64,000 nucleotides of DNA from Arthrobacter mobilis (GTDB taxonomy: Bacteria > Actinomycetota > Actinomycetes > Actinomycetales > Micrococcaceae): the NCBI RefSeq assembly GCF_012395835.1, contig NZ_JAAZSQ010000009.1, forward strand, positions 16,620 to 80,619, read 5' to 3'. Shown here piece by piece: positions 51,291 to 60,341 of this stretch (positions within the stretch are counted from its first letter, which is position 1; each line of letters starts with the position of its first letter). A program made the translations under genes and the position numbers. The notes under the pieces were generated by a model. The model worked only from the letters and a program-made list of their open reading frames with translations, was not told the DNA's origin and ran no database searches.

Positions 51291-54200
51291 TCAGATGAGC
51301 CCGTCGGAGAGGTGGTTGGGCGTGCCGAAGCGGTGGGCGGTAATGCTCACCGCCTGCTCGTGCAGGAAGGGCAGCAGCTCCACGCGGCCGGATTCGGTCA
51401 CCGGGTGCGAGTAGACCGCCAGGTCCGGCCGGCCGCCGGTCGCCGCGGCGAGCGCCGCCGGATCCCCGCCGATCAGCCGGATCCGGCCCGGCGCCAGCCG
51501 GTCCGCCCCGGCCAGCCACGCGGCGTCGTCCTCCACCGCCACCGGCAGGCCCAGGTCCACCGCCACTGCCTTCAGCGACGCCGGCAGCTCCGCGGCGGTG
51601 CTGATCTTGACGGCCGAGCCGGCCAGCAGCCCGGCGGCGAGCACCCTGAGCAGTCCGGCCAGCGGTTCGCCGTCGGAGAGCCGGATGGCCACCGGCACCG
51701 GCAGGTAGCGGAACACATTGCGCTCGGCCTCCAGCCCGGACACGTCCTGGGCCCTGCCGAACTCGGCGGCCCAGGCCCGGGCGTCGGAGCTTAGCGAGCG
51801 CTCCAGCTGCGCCGCCTCATGCGCAGGGACGGCGCCGGAGCGGGCCGCGTCGAGCAGCCTGCGCGCGCCCGGATGGGTGATCCGCGCGGCCGCAGCCGCG
51901 GGCGCGCTTTCCCAGCCGCCCAGCCCGATGAGGTAGTTCGGCCCGCCGGCCTTGGTACCGGCACCCACCGCCGACTTCTTCCAGCCGCCGAACGGCTGGC
52001 GCCGGACGATGGCGCCGGTGACGCCCCGGTTGACGTACAGGTTGCCGGCCTGCACATGCTGCAGCCAGTAGTCCAGCTCCTGCCCGTCCAGCGAATGCAG
52101 GCCGGCGGTGAGCCCGTAGTCCACCTCGTTCTGCATCTCCACCGCTTCCTCGAGCGTCTTCGCGGTCATCACGCCCAGGATCGGGCCGAAGAACTCGGTC
52201 TGGTGGTAGTGCGAGCCGCGCCTGACGCCGGTGCGCACGCCCGGGCTCCACAGCCTCCCGGACCCGTCCAGCGGCACCGGCTTGAGCAGCCAGGACTCGC
52301 CGTCGCCGAGCGTGGTCAGCCCGGAGAGCAGCTTGCCGCGGGGCGGTTCGATGACCGGGCCCATCTGCGTGGTGGCATCGGCCGGGTAGCCCACCTTCAG
52401 GGAGGTGACCGCGTCCACCAGCTGGTTGCGGAAGCGCGGGGACCTGGCCGCCGAGCCGACCAGGATCACCAGCGAGGCGGCCGAGCATTTCTGCCCGGCG
52501 TGGCTGAAGGCCGACTGCACCACGTCCCGGGCGGCCAGGTCGAAGTCGGCGCTGGGGGTGACGATGATGGCGTTCTTGCCGGAGGTCTCGGCCAGCAGCG
52601 GCAGGTCCGGCCGGAAGGAGCGGAACAGCGCGGCGGTCTCGTAGGCGCCGGTGAGCACCACCCGGTCCACCTCCGGGTGGGCGATCAGCTGCCGGCCCAG
52701 GCCCTGCTCGGAGAGCTGGACCAGCTGGACCAGCTCGCGCGGCACGCCGGACTGCTGCAGGGCCTCCCAGAGCGCCTCCACCATGACCGCGCCGCAGCGG
52801 GAGGCCTGGTGCGCGGGCTTGATGACGACGGCGGATCCGGCGGCGAGCGCCGCGAGCGTGGATCCGGCGGGGATGGCCACCGGGAAGTTCCACGGCGGCG
52901 TCACCACCGTCACCTTCGACGGCAGGAAGCGGGCGCCGTCGACGGCGTCGAGTTCCCGGGCGCATTCGGCGTAGTAGTGGGCGAAATCCACCGCCTCGGA
53001 GACTTCCGGGTCCCCCTGGTCCAGGGTCTTGCCGGTCTCGGCGGCCATGACCTCCAGCAGGCGCGCGCGGGCGGCCTCCAGCGCGGCCCCGGCCCGGTGC
53101 AGCACCTCGGCCCGCTCCGCGCCGGAGAGCGCGCCCCAGGCCTTGCCGTGTTCGGCGGCGGTGGCCATTACCGTCTCGAGCGCCTCCTCGTCCGGCACCA
53201 TGGCTGCCGCCACCGCGGCCTCGCCCAGCGTCGAGCCGGGCACCCGGGCCAGGATCTGCCGGCCCCAGGCCCGGTTGGCCGGCACCGCCGGGTCGGTGTC
53301 CGGGGTGTTCGGGAAGCCTCCGGGGGTGACCCGTTCGGCGAACGGCTGCGGCTCCTGGTGCGCGCGGTCCTGCCGGCGCTTGGGGGCCGGGACCTCGTCG
53401 TCGAGGTTCGCCAGCGAGGCCAGGAAGCGCTGCTTCTCGCGCTCGAAGAGCGCTGTGCTTTCCGGGGTGTTCCCCCCCAGTTCGAAGACGGCGGACATGA
53501 AGTTCTCGTGGCTGGCGCCTTCCTCGAGGCGTCGGATCAGGTACGCGATCGCGACGTCGAACTCGCCCGGGTGCACCACCGGGGTGTAGAGCAGCAGCGA
53601 GCCGACGTCACGGCGGACCGCCTCGGCCTGGGCCTGGGCCATGCCCAGCAGCATCTCGAAGTCGACGGCCCCCTCGAGCCGGTCCACCCCGCGCCGTTGG
53701 GCCAGCAGCCAGGCGAAGGCGATGTCGAAGAGGTTGTGCCCGGCCACCCCGATGTGCACATTGCGGATCCGCTCCGGGTCCAGGGCGTAGTTGATCACGC
53801 GCTTGTAGTTGGTGTCCGAGTCCTGCTTGGTGTCCCAGGTGGCCAGCGGCCAGCCGTGCAGCGAGGCCTCCACGCGCTCCATCGGCAGGTTCGCGCCCTT
53901 GACCACGCGGACCTTAATCGGGGCCCCGCCGGCGGCGGTACGGGCGGCGGCCCACTCCTGCAGCCGGATCATCGCCGCGAGCGCATCCGGCAGGTAGGCC
54001 TGCAGCACGATCCCGGCCTCCAGGTCCTGGAATCCGGGCTGTTCCAGGATCCGGGTAAAGACCGCGATGGTCAGGTCCAGGTCCTTGTACTCCTCCATGT
54101 CCAGGTTGATGAACTTGCGCGGGGAGGCGGCAGCGGCCTGCCGGTAGAGCGGGGTGAGGCGTTCGACGACGTGCTCCACCGCCTCGTCGAAGGCCCACGG

Positions 54201-54761
54201 CGAGTGCGGGGCGACGGTGGCCGAGACCTTGATCGAGACATAGTCGACGTCCTCGCGGGCCAGCAGGCGCGCGGTGCCCTCCAGCCGGCGGGAAGCCTCG
54301 CGGCTGCCCAGCACGGCCTCGCCGAGCAGGTTGATGTTCAGCCGGATGCCCTCGCGGCGGATCTTCGCAATGGCCGGGCCCAGCCGGGCATCGGAGGCGT
54401 CCACAATCAGGTGCCCCACCATCCGGCGCAGCACCGCGCGGGCGGCCGGGACCACCACCGAGGGCAGCACCGGGGCCACGGCGCCGCCGAGCCGGACCGC
54501 CCCGCGCATGTACCAGGGCAGGAAGCCGGGCACCGACGGCGCCAGGGCGGCGAGCCTGCGGGCGGCGACGGCCGGGTCCTCGGGCCGGATCACGCCGTCG
54601 ACGAAGCCGACGGTGAATTCCAGGCCGTGCGGGTCCTTGAGCACTCCGGCCAGCTGCCGGGCCGAGGCATCGACCGGAATCCGGGACGCTTCGGCGAGCC
54701 AGTGCCGCACCAGTTCGACCGATTCGCCGGCCAGGGCTTCGGCCAGTTCGCGGGTTTCCAC
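51291..54761 (-). CDS. putA: Bifunctional proline dehydrogenase / L-glutamate gamma-semialdehyde dehydrogenase
   Basis: The 1156-residue protein oxidises proline to glutamate in two steps. The N-terminal part (about 100-480) is the FAD proline dehydrogenase barrel (DVDYVSIKVSATV, RKFINLDMEEYKDLDLT, VRVVKGANLPMERVE). The middle (about 505-1000) is an aldehyde dehydrogenase with PPWNFPVAIPAGSTLAALAAG, LLAETSGKNAIIVTP and catalytic Cys759 in AGQKCSAAS. The C-terminal 150 residues are an extra ALDH-like segment as in long PutA proteins. There is no N-terminal ribbon-helix-helix, so it does not self-regulate at DNA. Confidence 0.96.
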   Translation of the reverse strand: METRELAEALAGESVELVRHWLAEASRIPVDASARQLAGVLKDPHGLEFTVGFVDGVIRPEDPAVAARRLAALAPSVPGFLPWYMRGAVRLGGAVAPVLPSVVVPAARAVLRRMVGHLIVDASDARLGPAIAKIRREGIRLNINLLGEAVLGSREASRRLEGTARLLAREDVDYVSIKVSATVAPHSPWAFDEAVEHVVERLTPLYRQAAAASPRKFINLDMEEYKDLDLTIAVFTRILEQPGFQDLEAGIVLQAYLPDALAAMIRLQEWAAARTAAGGAPIKVRVVKGANLPMERVEASLHGWPLATWDTKQDSDTNYKRVINYALDPERIRNVHIGVAGHNLFDIAFAWLLAQRRGVDRLEGAVDFEMLLGMAQAQAEAVRRDVGSLLLYTPVVHPGEFDVAIAYLIRRLEEGASHENFMSAVFELGGNTPESTALFEREKQRFLASLANLDDEVPAPKRRQDRAHQEPQPFAERVTPGGFPNTPDTDPAVPANRAWGRQILARVPGSTLGEAAVAAAMVPDEEALETVMATAAEHGKAWGALSGAERAEVLHRAGAALEAARARLLEVMAAETGKTLDQGDPEVSEAVDFAHYYAECARELDAVDGARFLPSKVTVVTPPWNFPVAIPAGSTLAALAAGSAVVIKPAHQASRCGAVMVEALWEALQQSGVPRELVQLVQLSEQGLGRQLIAHPEVDRVVLTGAYETAALFRSFRPDLPLLAETSGKNAIIVTPSADFDLAARDVVQSAFSHAGQKCSAASLVILVGSAARSPRFRNQLVDAVTSLKVGYPADATTQMGPVIEPPRGKLLSGLTTLGDGESWLLKPVPLDGSGRLWSPGVRTGVRRGSHYHQTEFFGPILGVMTAKTLEEAVEMQNEVDYGLTAGLHSLDGQELDYWLQHVQAGNLYVNRGVTGAIVRRQPFGGWKKSAVGAGTKAGGPNYLIGLGGWESAPAAAAARITHPGARRLLDAARSGAVPAHEAAQLERSLSSDARAWAAEFGRAQDVSGLEAERNVFRYLPVPVAIRLSDGEPLAGLLRVLAAGLLAGSAVKISTAAELPASLKAVAVDLGLPVAVEDDAAWLAGADRLAPGRIRLIGGDPAALAAATGGRPDLAVYSHPVTESGRVELLPFLHEQAVSITAHRFGTPNHLSDGLI

Positions 54762-54892
54762 GGCTGCCTCCTTCGGACCTTGTGCAGGCCGTTGCAGGGC
54801 TTCCCGGGGCGCAAGCGCCCGGCTTCCATCAGTATGGGACGGGAACCGGCCAAGATAAAGGGCTGGCAGAGGTTGCCGCGCCGGGCAAAAAG

Positions 54893-54925
54893 GTACCCCC
54901 GCAGACCGGCAGGCTGCGGGGGTAC
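54893..54925 (-). terminator. Terminator of tRNA-Lys
   Basis: A perfect 12-bp stem (54893-54904 with 54914-54925) with a 9-nt loop is followed on the minus strand by five U (complement of 54887-54891). It lies 38 bp after tRNA-Lys and before putA. Confidence 0.88.
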
Positions 54926-54962
54926 TGCGGCTCCCGCCGGCGGAACCGGCGGCGCCTCGCGG

Positions 54963-55035
54963 TGGGCCCTGTGGGACTCGAACCCACGACCCGCGGATTA
55001 AAAGTCCGATGCTCTACCAACTGAGCTAAAGGCCC
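54963..55035 (-). tRNA. tRNA-Lys (TTT)
   Basis: The cloverleaf has acceptor GGGCCTT with AGGGCCC, D-arm AGCTCAGTTGGTAGAGC, anticodon stem CGGA/TCCG around CTTTTAA (anticodon TTT) and T-arm GTGGGTTCGAGTCCCAC. A CC follows the discriminator but the full CCA is not encoded. It is a single-gene transcript with its own terminator. Confidence 0.95.
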
Positions 55036-55158
55036 TCCGGCCGTCCGGGGCAGGCAGCACGGCCTGGTCCCATTGGGCCGTTTACTACTCTAGCGCACCT
55101 GCCCCCGGCCCCGGGAACTGCCGTTTACCCGGTACTGGGGCAGGAGTATGGTCGAGGC

Positions 55159-55806
55159 ATGAACGGAAATAATGGAAATCTGGCTCCGAGGCCGCACAAG
55201 CCCAAGCCATTTACTCCGTTGGACTTCGAAATCTTCGCCGGCGGGGCGGACCCGGCGCGGGTCTCCGAGGCGGCCCATCTGGCGGCCCAGGCCCTGGTGC
55301 ACCGCGGCCGCGAATCGGCGGACCCCGACGTCACCAGGCGCCTGGTGGAGCTGGCCGACCAGCAGGGCCTCGAGGCGATTGCCGAAATGTGGGCGGAAAG
55401 CCCGGCGCGCTCGCTGCCCGGGGCGCTCTGGCGGCTGTACGCGCTGCGCGCGGCGACCCAGCAGAACCCGGAAAAAATGGCGGCGTTCTTCAAAGCCGGC
55501 AAGGAGGCCGCGCCGGTGTCCAAGGTGGTGGCCGGGGTGGCCGAGCCTCCCGGCGCCGAAGAGGTCAAGACGATGGCTGACGCCATCCTGTCCGGCGCCT
55601 TCGACGGCGACTTCGACGTGGCGCTGGAACGTTCGGCGGCCTTCTGCCGCATCGTGGCGCTGGGCCAGACCCACCATGCCGACGCCGCGGATCCCTCGAA
55701 CGAGCAGCACGGAACCAAGCTCACGCGCAGTTCCCACCTGCTGATGAAAACCGCCGAGGACCTCGAAGCCGCTGCCGAGGCGTGGCGCCGGGGACAGCTG
55801 GACTAA
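55159..55806 (+). CDS. Conserved helical protein of unknown function
   Basis: This 215-residue soluble protein is mainly helical, with a basic Pro-rich start (APRPHKPKPFTPLDFEIFAGG) and long Ala/Glu-rich helices (VSEAAHLAAQALVHRG, ALWRLYALRAATQQNPEKMAAFFKAG). It ends AEAWRRGQLD. No domain is recalled with certainty. TATGGT (55147-55152) lies 6 nt before ATG 55159, together with a weak GAGG. It is upstream of the DUF47-Pit pair. Confidence 0.75.
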   Translation: MNGNNGNLAPRPHKPKPFTPLDFEIFAGGADPARVSEAAHLAAQALVHRGRESADPDVTRRLVELADQQGLEAIAEMWAESPARSLPGALWRLYALRAATQQNPEKMAAFFKAGKEAAPVSKVVAGVAEPPGAEEVKTMADAILSGAFDGDFDVALERSAAFCRIVALGQTHHADAADPSNEQHGTKLTRSSHLLMKTAEDLEAAAEAWRRGQLD

Positions 55807-56061
55807 GGCGCGCACCGCAGGACGGAACCGCGTTTTTCCGCCGCCGCCGGGGCCCGCCCGCGGGGCATGTTAGCCCTGTCCGGGGCGCTTGGCCAGCTTG
55901 TTTCCCAAGGTTCTTGCAGGATTCCCGCCGCGGTTGACATCCCCATTCAGGCGTAGAAAACTGAAATTGGTGTCGAACCGTGGAAGCCCCGGGCTCCAAC
56001 AAATAGCCGCTTCGAGCGGCCTTTCGCCGAGAGGCGCTCCCGGTTCGGCACCATTATTTTT

Positions 56062-56091
56062 TGCCTGCCGGCAGGCACTAGGCTTGATCCA
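56062..56091 (+). promoter_or_regulatory. Palindrome and leaderless -10 before the phosphate permease operon
   Basis: A perfect 16-bp palindrome (56062-56077) is immediately followed by TAGGCT (56079-56084) ending 7 nt before GTG 56092. There is no ribosome-binding site. The palindrome would overlap the RNA polymerase spacer, a repressor-like position. Confidence 0.45.
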
Positions 56092-56709
56092 GTGAAGCTA
56101 CGCCTCTTCCCCCAAGAGAACAAAGCCCTGGAACTGCTGACCGAAATGGCGGCCGAATTCCACCACGGCGTCAGCACCCTGTCGGAGATCCTTGGCACCG
56201 CCGCCGATGGCCGGGACCGCCTGGTGGAAGAGCTGCACGAGCGGGACGGACGGCTGTCCGGCCTGCACTTCGCCCTGATGACCCACGTCAGGACCAGCTT
56301 CATCAATCCGCTGCCGCGCGAGGACCTGTTCCAGATCTCCCGCTACCTGGTCGAGGGCGGGGAGAAACTGGACGGTGCCGCCGAGCTGATCGCCCTGAAC
56401 GGCGTCACCCGCTTCTCCGACCGCGCCTCGGAGCAGCTGGAGGTCATCAACCGGCAGACCGAGCTCACCCGGGATGCGATGGGCAGGCTGGAATCCCTGG
56501 AGGACCTGGACGAGTACTGCATCGAGATGCTCCAGCTGGCCAAGCGCTCCGAGCGGACCCACCGCATCTGGATCAGCGAGCTGATGCGTGACTACAAGCC
56601 CGCCGTCTACATGCGCCACCGGGACGTGGCCAACCAAATGATCGGCGCCACCCAGGACCTGCGCCGGGTGGCCAACCATGTCGGACAGATCCTGGTGAAG
56701 GAATCCTAG
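56092..56709 (+). CDS. DUF47 (PhoU-like) regulator of phosphate transport
   Basis: This 205-residue protein of the DUF47/PhoU-like fold is made of two three-helix bundles (KALELLTEMAAEFHHGVSTLSEIL, SFINPLPREDLFQISRYLVEG, MRHRDVANQMIGATQDLRRVANHVGQIL). Such proteins pair with Pit transporters and probably modulate them. The stop abuts the GTG of the next gene with no gap. Confidence 0.92.
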   Translation: MKLRLFPQENKALELLTEMAAEFHHGVSTLSEILGTAADGRDRLVEELHERDGRLSGLHFALMTHVRTSFINPLPREDLFQISRYLVEGGEKLDGAAELIALNGVTRFSDRASEQLEVINRQTELTRDAMGRLESLEDLDEYCIEMLQLAKRSERTHRIWISELMRDYKPAVYMRHRDVANQMIGATQDLRRVANHVGQILVKES

Positions 56710-57723
56710 GTGGAGCTGTTCCTGCTTGCGGTGGTCGTGCTGGCCGCCGGCTGCTTCGCCTTCATCAACGGCTTCCACGACGTCTCCAACTCGGTAGCCA
56801 CCCCGATCCGCAACCGCGCGCTGACCCCGGGCATCGCCGTCGTCCTCGCGGCCCTGTTCAATTTCACCGGCGTCCTGCTCTCCAGCGGCGTGGCGGTACT
56901 GTTCAGTAAATCCCTGCTCGGGCTGCCCGAGGGCACCGCCGGGCTTGGGATCCTGCTGGCCGGGCTGGCCAGCGCCTGCGGCTGGGGCGTGTGGACCTGG
57001 TGGCGCCGGATGCCCTCGTCCTCGACCCATGCACTGCTGGGCGGGCTGCTGGGCGCCGGGGCCGCGTCCGCGTTCCTGGGCACCGGCGGCGTGCTCTCCG
57101 GGGACGGCCTGGTCTGGCGGCAGCTGGCCCTGCCGCTGCTGCTCTCCCCCGTGCTGGCCTTCGTGCTCTCCTACCTGGCGGCATACGCGGCCACTTGGGC
57201 GGTGCGTTTCAGGACCCCCAGCGAGGTCCACCACGGCACCCGGATGACCGAAGCGGTGCTGGCCGGCGCGTTCTCCCTCGGCCACGGCATGCAGGACGGC
57301 CAGCGCACCATGTCCATGCTGCTGCTGGCGCTGACCGCCGCCGGCTTCCTCGCGGACGATGCGGGCATGCCGCTGTGGATCCCGCTCTTCGCCGCCGTGC
57401 TGCTGGCCGCCGGCTCGCTCTGCGGCGGCTGGCGGATCTCCCACACCCTCGGCTCGCGGCTGGTGCGGATCGACCCGCTGCGCGGGGCCACCGCCCAGGG
57501 CATCAGCTCCGCCATGCTCTTCCTGGGCGCCGTCACCTTGCACATGCCGCTGTCCAGCACCCACACCATGGCCGCCGCGATCCTGGGCGCCGGCGCCAAC
57601 CAGCGCTTCGGCACCGTGCGCTGGCGCGTGGTGATCAGGATGCTGCGCATCTGGGTCGCCACCGCCTTCGTCACGGCGCTGTTCGGGGCGGTCTTCTACC
57701 TGGCCCTGGACCCGCTGCTGTAG
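56710..57723 (+). CDS. pit: Pit family inorganic phosphate transporter
   Basis: This 337-residue low-affinity phosphate/metal-phosphate symporter has about nine to ten membrane helices and both repeats of the PiT signature: FINGFHDVSNSVATPIRNRAL at the start and PLSSTHTMAAAILGAGANQRFG near the end. GTG 56710 follows the DUF47 stop directly. It complements the high-affinity pst system encoded 3 kb away. Confidence 0.93.
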   Translation: MELFLLAVVVLAAGCFAFINGFHDVSNSVATPIRNRALTPGIAVVLAALFNFTGVLLSSGVAVLFSKSLLGLPEGTAGLGILLAGLASACGWGVWTWWRRMPSSSTHALLGGLLGAGAASAFLGTGGVLSGDGLVWRQLALPLLLSPVLAFVLSYLAAYAATWAVRFRTPSEVHHGTRMTEAVLAGAFSLGHGMQDGQRTMSMLLLALTAAGFLADDAGMPLWIPLFAAVLLAAGSLCGGWRISHTLGSRLVRIDPLRGATAQGISSAMLFLGAVTLHMPLSSTHTMAAAILGAGANQRFGTVRWRVVIRMLRIWVATAFVTALFGAVFYLALDPLL

Positions 57724-58275
57724 GGCGGCCGGCGGCCCTCCCTACACGGTGATGGCCCGGCTTCGTTCCGGGACGCCATCACCACGTTCCAGGCCCGCGG
57801 CGTAAACCGGCTGAAGCCCTGGCTCGGTTCCAGGTCCAGCGGTTCGGCGAATCCCTCGGACACGAAGGGCTTCTAGGCCGCCAGACTGCTGACCCCCCAC
57901 ACTCCTGCCGGTGTCCGCCCAGGAAGCGCCCGGGCACCGTGCCTGGTCCACGAAGTGGCCGATCAGGCGCCCTCAGCGTTTCCTCCTGGTTTCGGGTTGC
58001 GGCCATGGGCTGCCCGGTGCGGACATAATCACGGTTATCGGCACTTTACGAGCCTGGGTTTCATTGGAGCCACAGAATGTCGGCGGCAGTCCCCAATTGA
58101 CACACAGGGGCTGGGCAGGACGCGGATGGCACATCCGGGATTTACATTCCTTGTCCTATACCCCGACGATACGCCGATTGACCGCCTCGGGTCAGCCGCA
58201 GGCCAGGGTGCACGGGCTGCGTGACTGCATGGAAAAGCCCCGGACCCACACGGTCCGGGGCTGTTTAGGATTCTG
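57724..58275. other. 552-bp gap after pit, no supported gene
   Basis: This stretch contains a 9-bp stem hairpin at 57748-57783, likely the pit terminator, and otherwise unremarkable sequence with lower GC near its middle. Short open frames here lack ribosome-binding sites and conserved-looking features. The orphan-gene terminator lies at its right end. Confidence 0.6.
58236..58262 (-). terminator. Terminator of the orphan small gene
   Basis: A perfect 11-bp stem (58236-58246 with 58252-58262) with a 5-nt loop is followed on the minus strand by four U. It lies 14 bp after the stop of the 90-residue ORF and supports it as a transcribed unit. Confidence 0.8.
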
Positions 58276-58548
58276 TTACCGCTGGATGCTGACGGCGAGA
58301 TCCAGGTGCATGTCTTTATCGGCAAGGCGGTCCTGCAGGTAGCGGGCAAGACCGGCGTCGGTGGCGGTGTGAACGCTTTGCGGGATCGCTCCCCGGAGCA
58401 AAGCCTTGGTGTTGGTGGACTTGACCACGTCCAACGGCACCCAACCACGGTGGCTGGAGGTCAGGCGTTCTAAGTCGGTGCGGAAGGAGCGCATATGGCC
58501 GTCGCGGACCGTGGCGCACATAGTGAACGGGATGAAGACAGTAGGCAA
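58276..58548 (-). CDS. Orphan 90-residue protein
   Basis: The frame starts at TTG 58548 with AAAGGA 5 nt before it and is followed by its own terminator. The protein starts MPTVFIPFTMCATVRDGH, continues with RSFRTDLERLTSSHRGWVPLD and ends DLAVSIQR; no domain is recognised. Strand and helix segments alternate regularly and the composition is typical of a folded cytoplasmic protein. It lies in a gene-poor region between the two phosphate loci and could be recently acquired. Confidence 0.55.
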   Translation of the reverse strand: MPTVFIPFTMCATVRDGHMRSFRTDLERLTSSHRGWVPLDVVKSTNTKALLRGAIPQSVHTATDAGLARYLQDRLADKDMHLDLAVSIQR

Positions 58549-59532
58549 AAAGGTCCTTTCACGGGGCAACCGATGGTCGGAGCCCGTTTAGAACAAGGTC
58601 CCTGGGGGCCCTGTTATTCCTAAGGAAGCAGGCTAAGAGTCCCACGTCACGGCGCGGGTTCGGCGGTTGTCTGCCCTGCCGCTGCGTACGCTTCCTTCGC
58701 GCCGGTCTGGACCTTGACTCCCGTGTTGGCGCCCTTGTCGGCCGGCACGCTCAGCCATTTATCGGCCGGCCCGTCTTCACCTCGGTGCTGATCTCTCCTG
58801 TCCTGAGGTCGCACCTGAGGATCGCCTGCAATCATTCACGGGCAGGCTCGCGCAGCTCGCCGATGTCCCGGGCTAGTGCATAATCCTGGGCGGTTCATGC
58901 GCGAAGCACGAACCGCTCCGGCATGGCGATCTGATGTCTCTGAAGCATTAAACTCCGCTCCCCACCGAATAACAGCTGGGGCCAACCTATCGACAGGTGA
59001 GAGCTAAACGGACAGGTTGCCAGGGAGTCATGTCGCATATGCCGGTCCTTCACCGCGGCACTTCCCCGCCAAAATCTCGACAGCTAAAAGGAGCGAAGTT
59101 CCGGTCTCTTTGGAATCGCGTATGCCCCGCCCGTAATGATTCCTCTTGAAGGTACCCCAACCGCTGCAGCTGCCCCGGATTGCCAGCCTCCCGCCGCATG
59201 CTGGATAACTAGGTGTTCGCAGGCCTCCGCCGGGCGCAGGGACATGCAGCCGGCAGGGACTGTCAATCCAGGCCCCTGCTACTTCGGGACTCTGTAAGTG
59301 CAATACGCATTGGTCCGCGGGCCGCCCCTCCCACGTCGTCGGCCGCCCCCGCGGGAAGCGACGCCGCGGCGGCCGAAGTGGATCCGGCAGCGGTGAGACT
59401 TCCGGAGGATCCAGGGGCCGGCAGCACACCTGCGGCACGGCACCGGAACGCCGTTACTTCGGAACTCTGTAAGTGCCGAAGCAACGGTGCTTAGGCGCGG
59501 CCCGCTCCCCCGCGGCCCGCGCTGCGCGCCGG
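58549..59532. other. 984-bp gene-poor stretch
   Basis: There is no supported gene here. A 62-codon minus-strand frame (58647-58835), ending VQTGAKEAYAAAGQTTAEPAP, may be the remnant of a small protein whose start is in another frame. A 22-nt direct repeat lies at 59280 and 59455, and a small hairpin with 7-bp arms at 58890-58916. GC content is uneven, higher after 59300. Confidence 0.5.
59280..59476. repeat. 22-nt direct repeat pair
   Basis: TACTTCGGRACTCTGTAAGTGC occurs at 59280-59301 and 59455-59476 with one mismatch, 175 bp apart in the same orientation. The intervening 153 bp is GC-rich and has no gene. It could be a duplication from an insertion, or paired protein-binding sites. Confidence 0.6.
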
Positions 59533-60312
59533 TTACCCGAAGCGGCCGGAGACGTAGTCCTCGGTGGCCTTCTCGCGCGGATTGGAGAAGATGACGGCGG
59601 TGTCGCTGTACTCGATCAGCTTGCCCGGCTTGCCGGTTCCGGCGATGTTGAAAAAGGCGGTCTTGTCCGAGACCCGGGCGGCCTGCTGCATGTTGTGCGT
59701 CACGATGACCACCGTGTACTCGTTCTTCAGCTCCTCGATCAGGTCCTCAATGGCCAGCGTGGAGATCGGGTCCAGCGCCGAACAGGGCTCGTCCATCAGG
59801 ATCACCTGCGGGGCCACGGCGATGGCGCGGGCGATGCACAGGCGCTGCTGCTGGCCGCCGGAGAGGCCGGAACCGGGCTTGTCCAGCCGGTCCTTGACCT
59901 CCTTCCAGAGGTTGGCGCCGGTCAGGGACTTCTCCACCAGGTCGTCGGCGTCGGACCTGCTGATCCGCTTGTTGTTCAGCTTCACCCCGGCCAGCACATT
60001 GTCCCGGATGGACATGGTGGGGAACGGGTTGGGCCGCTGGAACACCATGCCGATCTGGCTGCGCACGGTCACCGGGTCCACGCCGGGGCCGTAGAGGTCC
60101 TCGCCGTCCAGCAGCACTTCGCCCTTGACTCGGGCGCCGGGCAGGACCTCGTGCATGCGGTTCAGCGTCCGCAGGAAGGTGGACTTGCCGCAGCCGGACG
60201 GGCCGATGAATGCCGTGACGGACTTCGGGTCGATGTTGATGTTCACGCCTTCAACGGCGAGGAAGTCCCCGTAGTAGACGTTCAGGTCTTTGACGTCGAT
60301 GCGCTTGGACAT
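59533..60312 (-). CDS. pstB: Phosphate ABC transporter ATP-binding protein
   Basis: This 259-residue ATPase powers high-affinity phosphate import. The Walker A is GPSGCGKST (about 38-46), the signature [14 protein letters not shown], the Walker [13 protein letters not shown] and the H-loop [13 protein letters not shown]. It is the last gene of pstSCAB; no phoU follows within the window. Confidence 0.97.
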   Translation of the reverse strand: MSKRIDVKDLNVYYGDFLAVEGVNINIDPKSVTAFIGPSGCGKSTFLRTLNRMHEVLPGARVKGEVLLDGEDLYGPGVDPVTVRSQIGMVFQRPNPFPTMSIRDNVLAGVKLNNKRISRSDADDLVEKSLTGANLWKEVKDRLDKPGSGLSGGQQQRLCIARAIAVAPQVILMDEPCSALDPISTLAIEDLIEELKNEYTVVIVTHNMQQAARVSDKTAFFNIAGTGKPGKLIEYSDTAVIFSNPREKATEDYVSGRFG

Positions 60313-60341
60313 GGATTTCCTTCTTTAGGGTCTGGGACGGC

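Noticed and set aside
51819..55001. 1060-codon plus-strand frame opposite putA
   Set aside because: It is antisense to a clearly functional PutA, runs through the tRNA-Lys terminator and shows no domain.
58647..58835. 62-codon minus-strand frame in the gene-poor region
   Set aside because: It has no clear ribosome-binding site and a low-complexity start; it may be a remnant but cannot be supported as a gene.
59028..59438. 136-codon minus-strand frame
   Set aside because: Composition is Pro/Arg/Cys-rich without domain, and it runs through the direct repeat; no translation signal.
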